Positions 8,316-17,942 of a DNA stretch of 64,000 bases are shown here, piece after piece. Origin of the DNA: Bradyrhizobium sp. SZCCHNS1050 (GTDB taxonomy: Bacteria > Pseudomonadota > Alphaproteobacteria > Rhizobiales > Xanthobacteraceae). The notes under the pieces were generated by a model. That model was not told the origin of the DNA and ran no database searches. It saw only the letters and a list, made by a program, of their open reading frames with translations. The DNA is taken from NCBI RefSeq assembly GCF_032484785.1, contig NZ_JAUETR010000002.1:806001-870000 (forward strand), read 5' to 3'. Each line of letters opens with the position of its first letter. The first letter of the stretch is position 1. A program made the position numbers and the translations under genes.

Positions 8316-10058
8316 ATGCTCTGCGTTCGTGCAGCCGCCAGGGGGCGGTTCTATTGTGCAGCAATCGTTTCAGTTCCGCTTGCCATAGCAGCGACCTCAC
8401 AGGCTGACGCAGCGTCATATTACTACTGGAACGACGCTCAGCCCGTCACCATTGCTCCGACCATACGCCCGGCCGTGCCGCGCAAGCCCAAGGCGCGCCA
8501 CCTCGACAAGCTGACAAAGACCGAGAAGGAGGCTGCCAAGCCGCAAGGACCGGTCACGATCGCGGTGTCGATCAACAAGCAGCAGCTCAAGGTCTACGAC
8601 GCAAACGGTCTGTTCGCGGAAGCACCGGTCTCGACGGGCATGAAGGGACATTCCACGCCGTTGGGCGTGTTCAGCGTCATTCAGAAGCAGAAATTCCATC
8701 GCTCCAACATCTATAGCGGCGCCCCGATGCCGTTCATGCAGCGCATCACCTGGTCGGGCGTCGCGCTCCATGCGGGCGTGCTGCCCGGCTACCCAGCCTC
8801 GCATGGCTGCATCCGCATGCCGGCAAGCTTTGCAACCCGCTTCTACGGCTGGACGCGCATGGGATCCCGGGTCCTGGTCACGCCGAGCGAAGTGGCTCCT
8901 GCGAGTTTCTCGCATCCGATGCTCGCTGCCCTGAAGGTACCGCAGCCGAGCGCATCGGTGCAACCCGATGCGACTGCGCCGGCAGCGATCAAGTCGGACA
9001 AGGGCGCCGCCGTCACCACCGCGATCACAGTCGCGACGACGGATCTGCGCGCCACGATCGGTCATGCCGAGAGCCCGCGCTCCGGCGAAGGATCGCCCGC
9101 CGCGTCGCGCCAGGTGCGGACCGCCGATGCCAGCAACGCCAACGGACTCCCTCCGATGGTCTCGGACGCTTCCCCAAGCGCCGAACCATCGCGCTCGCTC
9201 CCGATGGAGGTTCAAAGCGATACTGCCGATCTGAAGCCCAGTGTCGCCGAGATCAAGATTGAGCCCGCGATCGCCGACGCAGAGGCGAAGTCTGCCCCCG
9301 GCGACGTGGCTCCGGCGAGCGAGCCCACGAATGTTGCGCAGGTGGCCGCTCCGGCTCTCGAGAAGCCGGCTGAGGCATCGGCGAATGCCGAAGCCACCGG
9401 TTCGACCGAACTCAAGCCTGCTGAATCCAAGTCGGTAGAGTCCAAGCCTGCCGACGCCCCGATCGCGGAGCAGCCTGCGTCGCCGCCCACACCGGCGGCA
9501 GAGGCACCGGCGAAGCCGGTCGATCCCAACGATCTCGCCAAGGATCAGTCGCGTGTTGCCGCACCGGACAAGCCGATTGCGCCCAAGCCCGAATTGAAGC
9601 GCAACAGCCAGATCGCGATCTTCATCAGCCGCAAGGATTCGAAGCTGTACGTGCGGCAGAACTTCGCTCCGGTGTTCAACACCCCGGTCACCATCGCACC
9701 GGGCGACAAGCCGCTCGGCACCCACGTGTTCACCGCGACGGCTGACAAGGCCGATCCGGCGACGATGCGCTGGTCCGTCGTCTCGCTGCCCTCCTCGGCG
9801 CGGAGCACCGAGGCGAACGATGGCACTGCCAGGGCGGTCCGGCGGGGTAAGAAGTCCGCGGGCGCCGATGCCGAGCCGAAACAGGTCGTTCAGCTGAGCA
9901 GCGCGGCCGAGGCGCTCGATCGCATCACCATTCCCGCCGATGTCATGGCGTGGCTCGGCGAAGCCCTGTCGACCGGAAGTTCGCTGATCGTGTCCGATCA
10001 AGGCATCAATCAGGGCGAAACCGGCGAGGGCACCGAGTTCATCCTTTCGCTGCGCTGA
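8316..10058 (+). CDS. exported L,D-transpeptidase (YkuD) with long linker and a second, degenerate YkuD-like region
   Basis: 580 residues. A signal-like segment (residues 14-33) leads to a YkuD domain at about 78-190 with the catalytic motif SHGCIRM (His 163, Cys 165) and a conserved upstream His (ALHAG, His 152). Such enzymes make 3-3 peptidoglycan cross-links or attach outer-membrane proteins to the wall. Residues about 210-425 are a disordered Ala/Pro/Glu/Ser linker. Residues about 428-580 resemble the first half of a second YkuD fold (IAIFISRKDSKLYVRQNF, PVTIAPGDKPLGTHVF) ending in GSSLIVSDQGINQGE, but without the His/Cys motif. ATG 8316 has GAGG upstream. Transcription is divergent from creA. 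Confidence 0.85.
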   Translation: MLCVRAAARGRFYCAAIVSVPLAIAATSQADAASYYYWNDAQPVTIAPTIRPAVPRKPKARHLDKLTKTEKEAAKPQGPVTIAVSINKQQLKVYDANGLFAEAPVSTGMKGHSTPLGVFSVIQKQKFHRSNIYSGAPMPFMQRITWSGVALHAGVLPGYPASHGCIRMPASFATRFYGWTRMGSRVLVTPSEVAPASFSHPMLAALKVPQPSASVQPDATAPAAIKSDKGAAVTTAITVATTDLRATIGHAESPRSGEGSPAASRQVRTADASNANGLPPMVSDASPSAEPSRSLPMEVQSDTADLKPSVAEIKIEPAIADAEAKSAPGDVAPASEPTNVAQVAAPALEKPAEASANAEATGSTELKPAESKSVESKPADAPIAEQPASPPTPAAEAPAKPVDPNDLAKDQSRVAAPDKPIAPKPELKRNSQIAIFISRKDSKLYVRQNFAPVFNTPVTIAPGDKPLGTHVFTATADKADPATMRWSVVSLPSSARSTEANDGTARAVRRGKKSAGADAEPKQVVQLSSAAEALDRITIPADVMAWLGEALSTGSSLIVSDQGINQGETGEGTEFILSLR

Positions 10059-10213
10059 CGACCGACGACGTCCCTCTTTCCGCCCCACGGCAGGGGTATC
10101 CCCATGCCGGAACGCAGTCTGATCCAGCGCAACGTGGCGGCCGTTGAAGCAGCGGCCGGTCGAGCGCGGGCACATTCATGCTGACGGGGCTGGCTCTGCT
10201 CAGGGAGATTCAC

Positions 10214-10789
10214 ATGATCGATCGCAGGATGGTTGTTCTCGGCATTGGCGCCTCGTTGTCGGGTGCGACGCTCACGTCGCAGGCTGCTCGTGCCGACAAT
10301 GCGGCGAGCAAGATGACCGCCTATCGCTTCTCCTTCCCGGCGCTGGCCGGTGAGCCGATTCGGCTCGCCGATTTCGCGGGCAAACCGGTGCTGGTCGTCA
10401 ACACGGCCTCCCAGTGCGGCTACACCCCGCAATACACCGGGCTCCAGAAGCTGTGGAGCGAGTTCCATGAGCGCGGGCTGACGATCATCGCCGTGCCGTC
10501 CAACGACTTCAACCAGGAGCCTGGGATCGCCGGCGACATCGCCGAGCAGGCCAACAAAGACTATGGCGTGACCTTCCCGATGACCGCAAAAGCGGTGGTC
10601 ACCGGTTCCAACGCCCACCCATTCTACCGCTGGGCTGCCGAGGCGCGGCCCAAGGAGACGCCGCGCTGGAACTTTCACAAATATCTGATCGGTCGTGACG
10701 GCTACATCGCCGACGTGTTCGCCTCCTCGGTTGAGCCGACGGATACGCGGGTCAAGACCGCAGTTGCCCGGTTGCTGGCGAACGGCTGA
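10214..10789 (+). CDS. exported glutathione peroxidase-family protein
   Basis: 191 residues, ATG 10214 with GGGAG. The N-terminus IDRRMVVLGIGASLSGAT has a twin-arginine-like pattern followed by a hydrophobic stretch and an ARA cleavage site, so the protein is probably exported by Tat. The peroxidatic site is NTASQCGYT (Cys 68). The Gln region is SNDFNQEPG, where many bacterial members have a Gln or Asp variation, and the Trp/Asn pair is RWNFHKYL. The enzyme would reduce hydroperoxides with a thiol or thioredoxin donor in the periplasm. It is followed by a polysaccharide deacetylase on the same strand after about 160 bp. Confidence 0.88.
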   Translation: MIDRRMVVLGIGASLSGATLTSQAARADNAASKMTAYRFSFPALAGEPIRLADFAGKPVLVVNTASQCGYTPQYTGLQKLWSEFHERGLTIIAVPSNDFNQEPGIAGDIAEQANKDYGVTFPMTAKAVVTGSNAHPFYRWAAEARPKETPRWNFHKYLIGRDGYIADVFASSVEPTDTRVKTAVARLLANG

Positions 10790-10948
10790 GCAACACTCGG
10801 CAGGAATGCGGCGGAAGCTGGCAACTTCCCCGTGTTTTTGCCTTGTTTCCTTTTGGCGCCACTCCGGCTGCTGGGCTAGTATCCCGGCCGGATGACGGAG
10901 CGACTCTCGACGCTGGCGCTCCCGTTGCAACAACCCCGAGGAAACACG

Positions 10949-11911
10949 ATGCGGATTGCAGCAGGATTGGTGTTCGCAAGCTCTTTGGCGGCTTCGCTGT
11001 TGACGTCTGGCGCGGCCTGGTCCCAGGCGCAGCGCACGGCGGCGGCGCCGACCCCGGCCGCTGCTGCTCCCGCACCGGCCCCTGTTCCCGCCGTCGCCGC
11101 CCAGACGCAGCCGCCGCGCGCGCCCTGCATGAACCCCGATGCGCTCGGCGTCGGCCGCACCGTCGAGATCGATACGACCGGTGGTCCGGGATTCGGCTTC
11201 GAGCACTTCAAGGACCTCGACTTCCTGAAGGATCACGAGGTCGTGCTGACCTTCGATGACGGTCCGTGGCCGGAGAACACGCCCAGCGTGCTCAAGGCGC
11301 TTGCCGACCAGTGCACCACCGGCATCTTCTTCATCATCGGCAAGCATGCGACCTATTATCCGGAGATCCTGAAGCAGGTCTACAATGCCGGCCATACTGT
11401 CGGCACGCACACCTGGTCGCATGCGACGCTGACCAACAAGAAGCTGACCGAGGATCAGCGCAAGGAAGAGATCGAACTCGGCATCAGCGCCGTGAAGTGG
11501 GCGCTCGGCGGCAATTCCCCGGCGCCGTTCTTCCGCTTCCCGGCATTGCAGCATCCGCCGGAGATCGTGACCTATCTCGGCACCCGCAACATCGGCATCT
11601 TCTCCTGCGATCTCGACTCGTTCGACTTCAAGGCGCGCAATGCCCAGGCGGTGATCGACGTCACCTTCAAGAAGCTCGACAAGCTCGGCAAGGGCATCAT
11701 CCTGATGCACGACTTCCACAAGCACACCGCCGAGGCCCTGCCCGAGATGCTGCGCCGCCTGAAGGCCGGCGGCTACAAGGTGGTCGCGATGCGCGCCAAG
11801 GCGCCGGTGCAGTCGCTGCCGCAATATGACGAGCAGCTCGCCAAGGTCGCGAAGCTTCCGACGGTGAGCCAAAGGCCGGTGTCGAGCGTTGTGACGACAG
11901 TGTCCGAATGA
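10949..11911 (+). CDS. exported polysaccharide deacetylase (NodB-homology domain)
   Basis: 320 residues, ATG 10949 preceded by GAGGAA. A signal peptide (AGLVFASSLAASLLTSGAAWS) and an Ala/Pro linker precede the NodB domain. Motif 1 is TFDDGPW (catalytic Asp 103, metal Asp 104). Motif 2 is HTWSH (His 154, His 158), and a later FRFPAL corresponds to motif 3. A C-terminal MHDF contributes the catalytic His. It probably removes acetyl groups from an N-acetylated cell-surface polysaccharide or peptidoglycan; the substrate cannot be read from sequence. It is not a nodulation NodB, because it is exported and has no nod neighbours. Confidence 0.88.
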   Translation: MRIAAGLVFASSLAASLLTSGAAWSQAQRTAAAPTPAAAAPAPAPVPAVAAQTQPPRAPCMNPDALGVGRTVEIDTTGGPGFGFEHFKDLDFLKDHEVVLTFDDGPWPENTPSVLKALADQCTTGIFFIIGKHATYYPEILKQVYNAGHTVGTHTWSHATLTNKKLTEDQRKEEIELGISAVKWALGGNSPAPFFRFPALQHPPEIVTYLGTRNIGIFSCDLDSFDFKARNAQAVIDVTFKKLDKLGKGIILMHDFHKHTAEALPEMLRRLKAGGYKVVAMRAKAPVQSLPQYDEQLAKVAKLPTVSQRPVSSVVTTVSE

Positions 11912-11930
11912 GACGGGATTCCTTTCGTCA

Positions 11931-12503
11931 GTGACCAAGCTTCGTATCGAAGGTTACGTGATCGTGTCGGCCGACGGGATGTTGGCCGACGCGAGCAATG
12001 CGATGCCGCCCGCCCTGAAATTTCCCGGCGACGCCGCATTCTTTTCCCAGGCTCTCGATGGCGCCGATCTGATCGTCCACGGCCGCAACTCCTATGAGGA
12101 CCAGCCGAACTCGCCGAAGCGCCGGCGCATCGTCGTGACCGGGAAGGTGGCGGGACTGGCGCCGGATCCGGAAAAGCCGCTCTCCACCCTTTGGAATCCG
12201 GCGGGGACCTCCTTCGAAGCCGCCTGTGAAGCCGCGGGCGTCAGCTCTGGCACGGTGGCGGTGATCGGCGGTCCCGTCGTGTTCGAGATGTTCATGGACC
12301 GCTACGACACCTTCTTCCTGTCAATGGCCCCCCACGTCTCCCTGCCCGGCGGCGCACCGTGCTTTCCCGGCGTCGGTCCCGACCGTTCGCCGCAGCAGGT
12401 GCTGACGGCCCACGGCTACACGCCCGCCAATCAGCTGATGCTCGATCCTGCCCACGACGTCAGCGTGACCGCCTGGAAACGCACCGCTCAGAGCTCCCTC
12501 TAG
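11931..12503 (+). CDS. dihydrofolate reductase-like protein
   Basis: 190 residues from a GTG at 11931, 19 bp after the deacetylase stop. The N-terminal strand LRIEGYVIVSADGMLAD, the block DLIVHGRNSYED and the later TVAVIGGPVVFEMFMDRYD follow the DHFR/RibD-C fold: an NADPH-binding Rossmann-like sheet with GG before the final strands. It is divergent from FolA and may be a pteridine- or flavin-type reductase rather than the main DHFR. Its TAG stop overlaps the stop of the convergent DoxX gene in a shared CTAG. Confidence 0.7.
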   Translation: MTKLRIEGYVIVSADGMLADASNAMPPALKFPGDAAFFSQALDGADLIVHGRNSYEDQPNSPKRRRIVVTGKVAGLAPDPEKPLSTLWNPAGTSFEAACEAAGVSSGTVAVIGGPVVFEMFMDRYDTFFLSMAPHVSLPGGAPCFPGVGPDRSPQQVLTAHGYTPANQLMLDPAHDVSVTAWKRTAQSSL

Positions 12504-12955
12504 ATGTCTCCATACGCGCTCTGCTCGGGCGCTTTCGGACCCTTGCCATAGCCGAAGATCATGAACAGCGCGCCGATGATCGACAGGTTCTTCAGCGCGT
12601 CGATCAGGGTCTTGGCGTTGTCGGGCGGGGCCTGGTTCCAGAAGTCATGGAAGTAGAAGATGGTCGCGCCGACGAACACGATCATCAGAGCCGCGAAGAA
12701 ACGTCCGAGAAGGTTGAGCGCGATCATCACGCCGGCGAGCACCTCGAACGCGCCGGCCGCGATCGCCAGGATCTGCGGCATCGGCATCTTGGCAGCGGCC
12801 TCGAGCTGCGCCGCATAGGGCGCGAGCATCGTGGGAATCGTGACCTTGGCGGCGATGAGATCGGCGGTGGCGGGAATGCCGAACAGCTTGGTCGCGCCCG
12901 TGTAGATGAAGATCACGGCGAACAGAACGCGCCCGAATGTAATGAAACCCGGCAT
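12500..12955 (-). CDS. DoxX-family membrane protein
   Basis: 151 residues starting at ATG 12955, with GAGGG seven bases upstream. There are four hydrophobic segments (FGRVLFAVIFIYTGATKLF; ILAIAAGAFEVLAGVMIAL; FFAALMIVFVGATIFYFHDFW; NLSIIGALFMIFGYG). The 'IFIYTGATKLFGIPATAD' and 'FHDFW' features are typical of DoxX/SURF4-like proteins. These are inner-membrane proteins linked to redox or quinone-associated functions, without a fixed reaction. It is convergent with the DHFR-like gene, and the stops overlap. Confidence 0.85.
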   Translation of the reverse strand: MPGFITFGRVLFAVIFIYTGATKLFGIPATADLIAAKVTIPTMLAPYAAQLEAAAKMPMPQILAIAAGAFEVLAGVMIALNLLGRFFAALMIVFVGATIFYFHDFWNQAPPDNAKTLIDALKNLSIIGALFMIFGYGKGPKAPEQSAYGDI

Positions 12956-13103
12956 TCTCGCCCTCACGGATCAACTTCAAACGATGTGTCGCCGGCCCAC
13001 CGGGCCGGATATGTGACGTCGCGAACGCTTTTCAACAATAAAGGCGGGCGGAATACGACCGAAACCGGACGAATTCCGCCACACTTCGATCACGCCAGCA
13101 GCG

Positions 13104-15416
13104 TCACGCGAACAGCGTCGGCTGCGCCCTCCCCGCCCGTTCCTGGGCTTCGACCGCGGCCACCGCTGTCATGTTGAGAATGCCGCGCGCCGTCACCGAC
13201 GGCGTCAGGATATGCGCCGGCCGCGCCGGACCGATCAGGATCGGCCCCACCGGCACCGCATCCGCCAGCACCTTGATCATCTGATAGGCGACGTTGGCGG
13301 CGTCGAGATTCGGCATGATCAGGACGTTGGCCGAGCCTTCGAGATCCGAATGCGGCAAAATCGCCTTGCGCGCGGTCGCCGACAGCGCGGTGTCGCCCTG
13401 CATCTCGCCGTCGGCCTCGAGGTCGGGACGATGCTGCTTCAGCAATGCCGTCGCCTGCCGCATCTTGCGCGACGAATCCGTGTCGTAGCCGCCGAAATCC
13501 GAGTGCGAGACGAAGGCGATCTTCGGCTTGATGTTGAAACGCGTGACGTGGTTGGCCGCCAGCGAGGCCATCTCTGCGAGTTCCTCGGCGGTGGGATCCG
13601 GCCGCACCTGGGTGTCGCCGATGAAATAGGCGCCCTTGCTGGTGATGGTGAGCGCCAGCGCCGCGTAGTCGCTGACCCCCGGCATGAAGCCGATGATCTC
13701 ACGGACGTGGCGCAGATGGCTCATATAGCGTCCCTCGACGCCGCAGATCATCGCATCCGCCTCGCCCCTGACGACAGCGAGCGCCGCAATCACGGTGGCA
13801 TTCGTGCGCACCACCGTGCGCGCCGCATCCGGCGTCACGCCGCGCCGTCCCGCGACCTCGATATAGCTCTGCACATAGGAGCGGTAGCGCGGATCGTCCT
13901 CGGGGTTGATCAGGTCGAAATCACGCCCGGCCTTGATCGACAGGCCGAAGCGCTTGATGCGGGCCTCGACCACGGAAGGACGGCCGACCAGGATCGGCCT
14001 CGCCAGCTTCTCCTCCAGTACCACCTGGGTGGCGCGCAACACGCGCTCGTCCTCGCCCTCGGCATAGATCACGCGGACCGGCTGCGTCTTTGCCTTGGCG
14101 AACACCGGCTTCATCACCAGGCCGGAGCGGAACGCGAAACGCTCCAGCAGCGCAGTGTACTCGTCGAAATTGGTGATCGGCCGCGTGGCGACGCCGGACT
14201 CCATCGCCGCCCTCGCCACCGCCGGCGCAATGCGCAGGATCAGGCGCGGATCGAATGGCGAGGGGATCAACGAGCCCGGACCAAAGCCCTGGGTCTCGCC
14301 GGTATCGAAGCCGCGGGACACCGCGTCCGACGGCGGGTCCTGGGCGAGCTGCGCGATCGCATCGACCGCGGCCTGCTTCATCGCCTCGTTGATCGCGGTG
14401 GCGCCGACGTCGAGCGCGCCGCGGAAGATGAACGGGAAGCAGAGCACGTTGTTGACTTGGTTCGGGAAGTCCGAACGCCCCGTGCAGATCATCGCGTCCG
14501 GCCGTGCCGCGCGCGCCTCCTCCGGCATGATCTCGGGGTTGGGATTGGCGAGCGCCATGATCAGCGGCTTCTCGGCCATCTGCTTGAGCAGCTCCGGCTT
14601 CAGCACGCCGCCGGCGGACAGCCCGAGGAAGATGTCCGCGCCGCCGATCACCTCGGCCAGGGTCCGCTTGTCGGTCTTCTGCGCATAGACCGCCTTCCAG
14701 GGATCCATCAGCGTGTTGCGGCCCTCATGGACGACACCGTCGATGTCGCAGACCCAGATGTTCTTGCACTGCGCGCCCATCGACACCAGCAGGTTGAGGC
14801 AGGCGATGGCAGCGGCGCCCGCGCCGGAGGTCACGATCTTGACCTCGGAGAGCTGCTTGCCCGCCAGGGACAGCGCATTCTTGATCGCGGCGCCGACGAT
14901 GATCGCGGTGCCGTGCTGGTCGTCATGGAAGACCGGGATCTTCATGCGCTCCTTGAGCCGCGCCTCGATCTCGAAGCATTCCGGTCCCTTGATGTCCTCG
15001 AGGTTGATGCCGCCGAAGGTCGGCTCCAGCGCCGCGACCGTCTCGACCACCCGGTCGATCGTGTCGGCCGCAATCTCGATGTCGAACACGTCGATCCCGG
15101 CGAATTTCTTGAACAGGACCGCCTTGCCCTCCATCACCGGCTTGGAGGCCAGCGGGCCAATATTGCCGAGCCCGAGCACGGCGGTCCCGTTGGAGACGAC
15201 GGCCACCAGGTTGGCCCGCGCGGTCAGTGAGGCGGCCTCGGCCGGGTTGCCGGCGATCTCGGTGCACGCAGCGGCAACGCCGGGAGAATAGGCCAGCGCC
15301 AGGTCGCGCTGGTTGGCGAGCGGCTTGGTGGCCTGGATCTCCAGCTTGCCGGGCCGCGGCAGGCGGTGATAGGCCAGGGCTGCGGAACGAAGATCTTCAG
15401 AATAGGACGACGACAT
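13104..15416 (-). CDS. maeB: NADP-dependent malic enzyme with C-terminal phosphotransacetylase-like domain
   Basis: 770 residues from ATG 15416, with TGGAG upstream. Residues about 1-430 are the malic enzyme module: [53 protein letters not shown] and the nucleotide-binding [10 protein letters not shown]. Residues about 440-770 are a PTA-type domain ([42 protein letters not shown]). It converts malate to pyruvate, CO2 and NADPH. In rhizobial MaeB-type enzymes the PTA-like part is considered regulatory (acetyl-CoA binding) rather than catalytic. The length matches the family. It is transcribed alone and is divergent from a large exported protein. Confidence 0.95.
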   Translation of the reverse strand: MSSSYSEDLRSAALAYHRLPRPGKLEIQATKPLANQRDLALAYSPGVAAACTEIAGNPAEAASLTARANLVAVVSNGTAVLGLGNIGPLASKPVMEGKAVLFKKFAGIDVFDIEIAADTIDRVVETVAALEPTFGGINLEDIKGPECFEIEARLKERMKIPVFHDDQHGTAIIVGAAIKNALSLAGKQLSEVKIVTSGAGAAAIACLNLLVSMGAQCKNIWVCDIDGVVHEGRNTLMDPWKAVYAQKTDKRTLAEVIGGADIFLGLSAGGVLKPELLKQMAEKPLIMALANPNPEIMPEEARAARPDAMICTGRSDFPNQVNNVLCFPFIFRGALDVGATAINEAMKQAAVDAIAQLAQDPPSDAVSRGFDTGETQGFGPGSLIPSPFDPRLILRIAPAVARAAMESGVATRPITNFDEYTALLERFAFRSGLVMKPVFAKAKTQPVRVIYAEGEDERVLRATQVVLEEKLARPILVGRPSVVEARIKRFGLSIKAGRDFDLINPEDDPRYRSYVQSYIEVAGRRGVTPDAARTVVRTNATVIAALAVVRGEADAMICGVEGRYMSHLRHVREIIGFMPGVSDYAALALTITSKGAYFIGDTQVRPDPTAEELAEMASLAANHVTRFNIKPKIAFVSHSDFGGYDTDSSRKMRQATALLKQHRPDLEADGEMQGDTALSATARKAILPHSDLEGSANVLIMPNLDAANVAYQMIKVLADAVPVGPILIGPARPAHILTPSVTARGILNMTAVAAVEAQERAGRAQPTLFA

Positions 15417-15656
15417 ACGTGCTCCAGCGTTTCCGACCCGGATTTTTGGTCTCTTGAGTCTCGGTCAGACGTCGGTTTTTCCGGCCGGTGGAAGCGCATG
15501 TGATGCACGTTGGGCGGCTTTCATGCAACATCCGAAACCATGCTCGCCGGCATCCCGGGCCAGCGATTCCCCAGTTCGCAGAAGCACATCCCTACTCCAT
15601 CGATTTCATTGAGACCATCACCACTTGCTGCCTAAGCCTTGGGCGGAGCACATCAA

Positions 15657-17633
15657 ATGACCCGTATCCTGATCGGAATTGTCACGGCCGTCGCGCTGGC
15701 CGTCGCCGCCTTCGTCGGCGTGCCCTGGTACGCCCAGGGCCGCGCCGAGCGCGAGGTCGAGGCAAGCTTTGCCCAGATCCGACAGAGCGGCGCCACGGCA
15801 ACCCATGGCAAGGTCGCGTTCGACCTGTGGAGCCGCAAGTTGACAATCGCCGATGTCAAGCTCGAGTCGGCCACGCAGCCGCCGGCCAGCGTCACGTTCG
15901 GCACCATCACCGCGACCGGGCTGAGCCAGCATGATTCCGAGCATGTCACGGCCGCCAGCATCGAGATCAGCGACATCGCCATGGCCGGCCAGATCGCCGG
16001 CCCCTCGCCGCTCCGCCTGAACTACAAGCTGCCGCAACTGGTGGTGAGGGATTACGCCGGCCCCGCGCGGCTCGCCGCGATCCCGGCCGGTGCGGGTGCG
16101 CTCGAGACCGCCCGCGCCCTCGCCCAACAGCTCGCCACCATCAGCGCCACCTCGGCCACGGTGCCGCGGGTCACCGGCACCATGGAAGGCGGCCCCTCGG
16201 TCGGGCCGACCGAGTTCGGCTATTCCGGGCTGGTGGTGGACGACATCAAGGACGGTCGAATCGGCAACTACAAGATCCAGGAGGTCACCTTCAGCACGGC
16301 GGCGCAACCGCCGAACGGCAAGGTCGAGACGGTGCGCGGCCGCATGCTCGACATCGTGACCAAGGACATCGACGTCAACGCCATCGCCGGCCTGTTCGCG
16401 GCCGAGTCCACCAAGGACGATCGTGCCATTCGCCTGAGCGGCTCCGCCGGGATGGGCCTCTACGAGATCACGTCCGATCTCGGCATGCGCATCCACATCG
16501 ACAGCCTGACGATGGACGAGTTCGGCGTGCGGCCGTCGCGCATCCAGCTTCCGGCGCTGGTCGCCGCCCTGACGCCGACCTCGCCGCGAACGAGCGCCAT
16601 GACGCCCGACCTCATCGACAAGGTCGCCAGCATCTATGATGGCGTCCTGTTCAAGAACGTCGAGGTCAAAGGCCTGGCGGTCGAGACGCCCGACGGCCCG
16701 GTCAAGGTCGCGCTGACGCGGTTCGACCTCGACGACGGCAAGGGCGACGTCGCGTTCGAGGGCTTCGACGGACGGACCCCGAACGGCCCCGTCAAGCTCG
16801 GCCGCTTCGCGGTCAAGCGCTTCGACATGGGCGGTATGCTGCGCCAGACCGCCAAATTCGCCGTGCCCGGCGCCAAGCCCGGTGCGGCCGAAGCCATGGC
16901 GCTGTTCAAGCTGATCGGCGGCATCGAGCTGAAGGGGCTGACGACCTCCTACAAGGCGAGCACCAAGCCGGTGCAGATCGACAATTTCAGCCTCGACTGG
17001 GGCCAGTTCGTCGGTCCCATCCCGACCCAGGCGCACCTGGTGGCCAAGATGGCCGGTCCGCTGGATGCGTCCAATCCGGCGCTGCTGCCGCTCCTCATCG
17101 CCGGCATCGACACCGCCGCGTTCGACGCCGATCTCGGCCTCGGCTGGACCGAGAGCTCGGGCGCGTTCGCGCTCCAGCCGTTCAAGCTCGAGGTCAGCAA
17201 CCTCATCGCGGCCTCCGCCAATGTCTCGCTGTCGCAGGTGCCGCGCGACGTCTTCACCATCGACCTGCAGCAGGCGACCACCGCGGCGGCGCAGATCGAA
17301 GCCAGCGGACTGGAATTGACCTTGCACGATCTCGGCGCGGTCGACCTGCTCGTCGCCAACTACGCGCGCGGTCATGCGATCACGCGCGATGCCGCGCGCA
17401 AGGCGCTGGTCGATAGCATCAAGGCGATCGGCGCCCAGGTCGCGGCCGACAACATCGATGTCGCCGGTGCGGTCGACGCCATCGGCCGTTTCGTCCAGAC
17501 CCCGCGCCAGACCCTCACGCTGAAGCTCTCGCCGCGCGCCAAGGTCCCGGCCCTGCAGCTCGCCCAGCTCATCGCCATCGACCCACCAAGCGCGCTGGCG
17601 CAATTCAAGATCGAGGCCCAGACCACGCCGTGA
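15657..17633 (+). CDS. large membrane-anchored exported protein, unknown function
   Basis: 658 residues starting at ATG 15657, with GGAG upstream. The N-terminus is one hydrophobic anchor or signal (ILIGIVTAVALAVAAFVGVPWYA). The rest is soluble with regular beta-strand patterns and repeated 'V-x-L-x-x-F-x-L' segments such as PVKVALTRFDLDDGKGDVAF and GPVKLGRFAVKRFDMGG, plus IELKGLTTSYKASTKPVQI. This layout resembles periplasmic AsmA/DUF945-like beta-rich proteins, but I cannot assign a family. There is no cysteine-based or enzymatic motif. A repeat-filled gap follows, so it probably ends its transcription unit. Confidence 0.7.
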   Translation: MTRILIGIVTAVALAVAAFVGVPWYAQGRAEREVEASFAQIRQSGATATHGKVAFDLWSRKLTIADVKLESATQPPASVTFGTITATGLSQHDSEHVTAASIEISDIAMAGQIAGPSPLRLNYKLPQLVVRDYAGPARLAAIPAGAGALETARALAQQLATISATSATVPRVTGTMEGGPSVGPTEFGYSGLVVDDIKDGRIGNYKIQEVTFSTAAQPPNGKVETVRGRMLDIVTKDIDVNAIAGLFAAESTKDDRAIRLSGSAGMGLYEITSDLGMRIHIDSLTMDEFGVRPSRIQLPALVAALTPTSPRTSAMTPDLIDKVASIYDGVLFKNVEVKGLAVETPDGPVKVALTRFDLDDGKGDVAFEGFDGRTPNGPVKLGRFAVKRFDMGGMLRQTAKFAVPGAKPGAAEAMALFKLIGGIELKGLTTSYKASTKPVQIDNFSLDWGQFVGPIPTQAHLVAKMAGPLDASNPALLPLLIAGIDTAAFDADLGLGWTESSGAFALQPFKLEVSNLIAASANVSLSQVPRDVFTIDLQQATTAAAQIEASGLELTLHDLGAVDLLVANYARGHAITRDAARKALVDSIKAIGAQVAADNIDVAGAVDAIGRFVQTPRQTLTLKLSPRAKVPALQLAQLIAIDPPSALAQFKIEAQTTP

Positions 17634-17648
17634 TGTCTTTCCTGATCT

Positions 17649-17673
17649 AGAGAGAGAGAGAGAGAGAAGAGAG
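17649..17673. repeat. AG dinucleotide tract
   Basis: About nine AG repeats with one slip (AAGAGAG) starting 16 bp after the stop of the preceding gene. This is a potential slippage-prone microsatellite in noncoding DNA, just before the palindromic repeat. Confidence 0.8.
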
Positions 17674-17691
17674 TCCGCCCTCCTCTCCTCC

Positions 17692-17837
17692 GTCATTCCG
17701 GGGCGCGCACAGCGCGAGCCCGGAATCCATACTCCCGACAATGATTGGCGAAGGAGTCGACGGTGCAGGCATCTCGATCCTTCTCGCACGGTCGTGGTTA
17801 TGGATTCCGGGCTCGCGCTGCGCGCACCCGGAATGAC
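17692..17837. repeat. paired palindromic (REP-like) element
   Basis: Arm 1 (17692-17730) reads gtcattccgggg...cccggaatccat. Arm 2 (17800-17837) is its near-perfect reverse complement. Each arm is also self-palindromic (ATTCCGGG...CCCGGAAT), so the element can form two small hairpins or one long one. The 69-bp spacer has no gene. Such 'CATTCCGGG/CCCGGAATGAC' palindromes are, from general knowledge, abundant in Bradyrhizobium and Rhodopseudomonas intergenic regions. Confidence 0.8.
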
Positions 17838-17942
17838 TCGCTGAGGGAGCGTGCTCGTAACCGCCGATGCTGCGCACTGGGACTCGCGCTACGCCATCGA
17901 TGAACACGGCAAGTCCCCTTCACCCCAAGACGCGCGTCCTCA

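Noticed and set aside
10949..11911. Nodulation protein NodB
   Set aside because: The NodB-homology domain is present, but the protein has a signal peptide and an Ala/Pro linker and there are no nod genes or nod box nearby, so it is called a general exported polysaccharide deacetylase.
13212..15230. A 672-codon plus-strand open frame opposite maeB
   Set aside because: High-GC antisense frame with Arg/His/Asp-rich low-quality protein. The minus strand encodes a full malic enzyme with all motifs.
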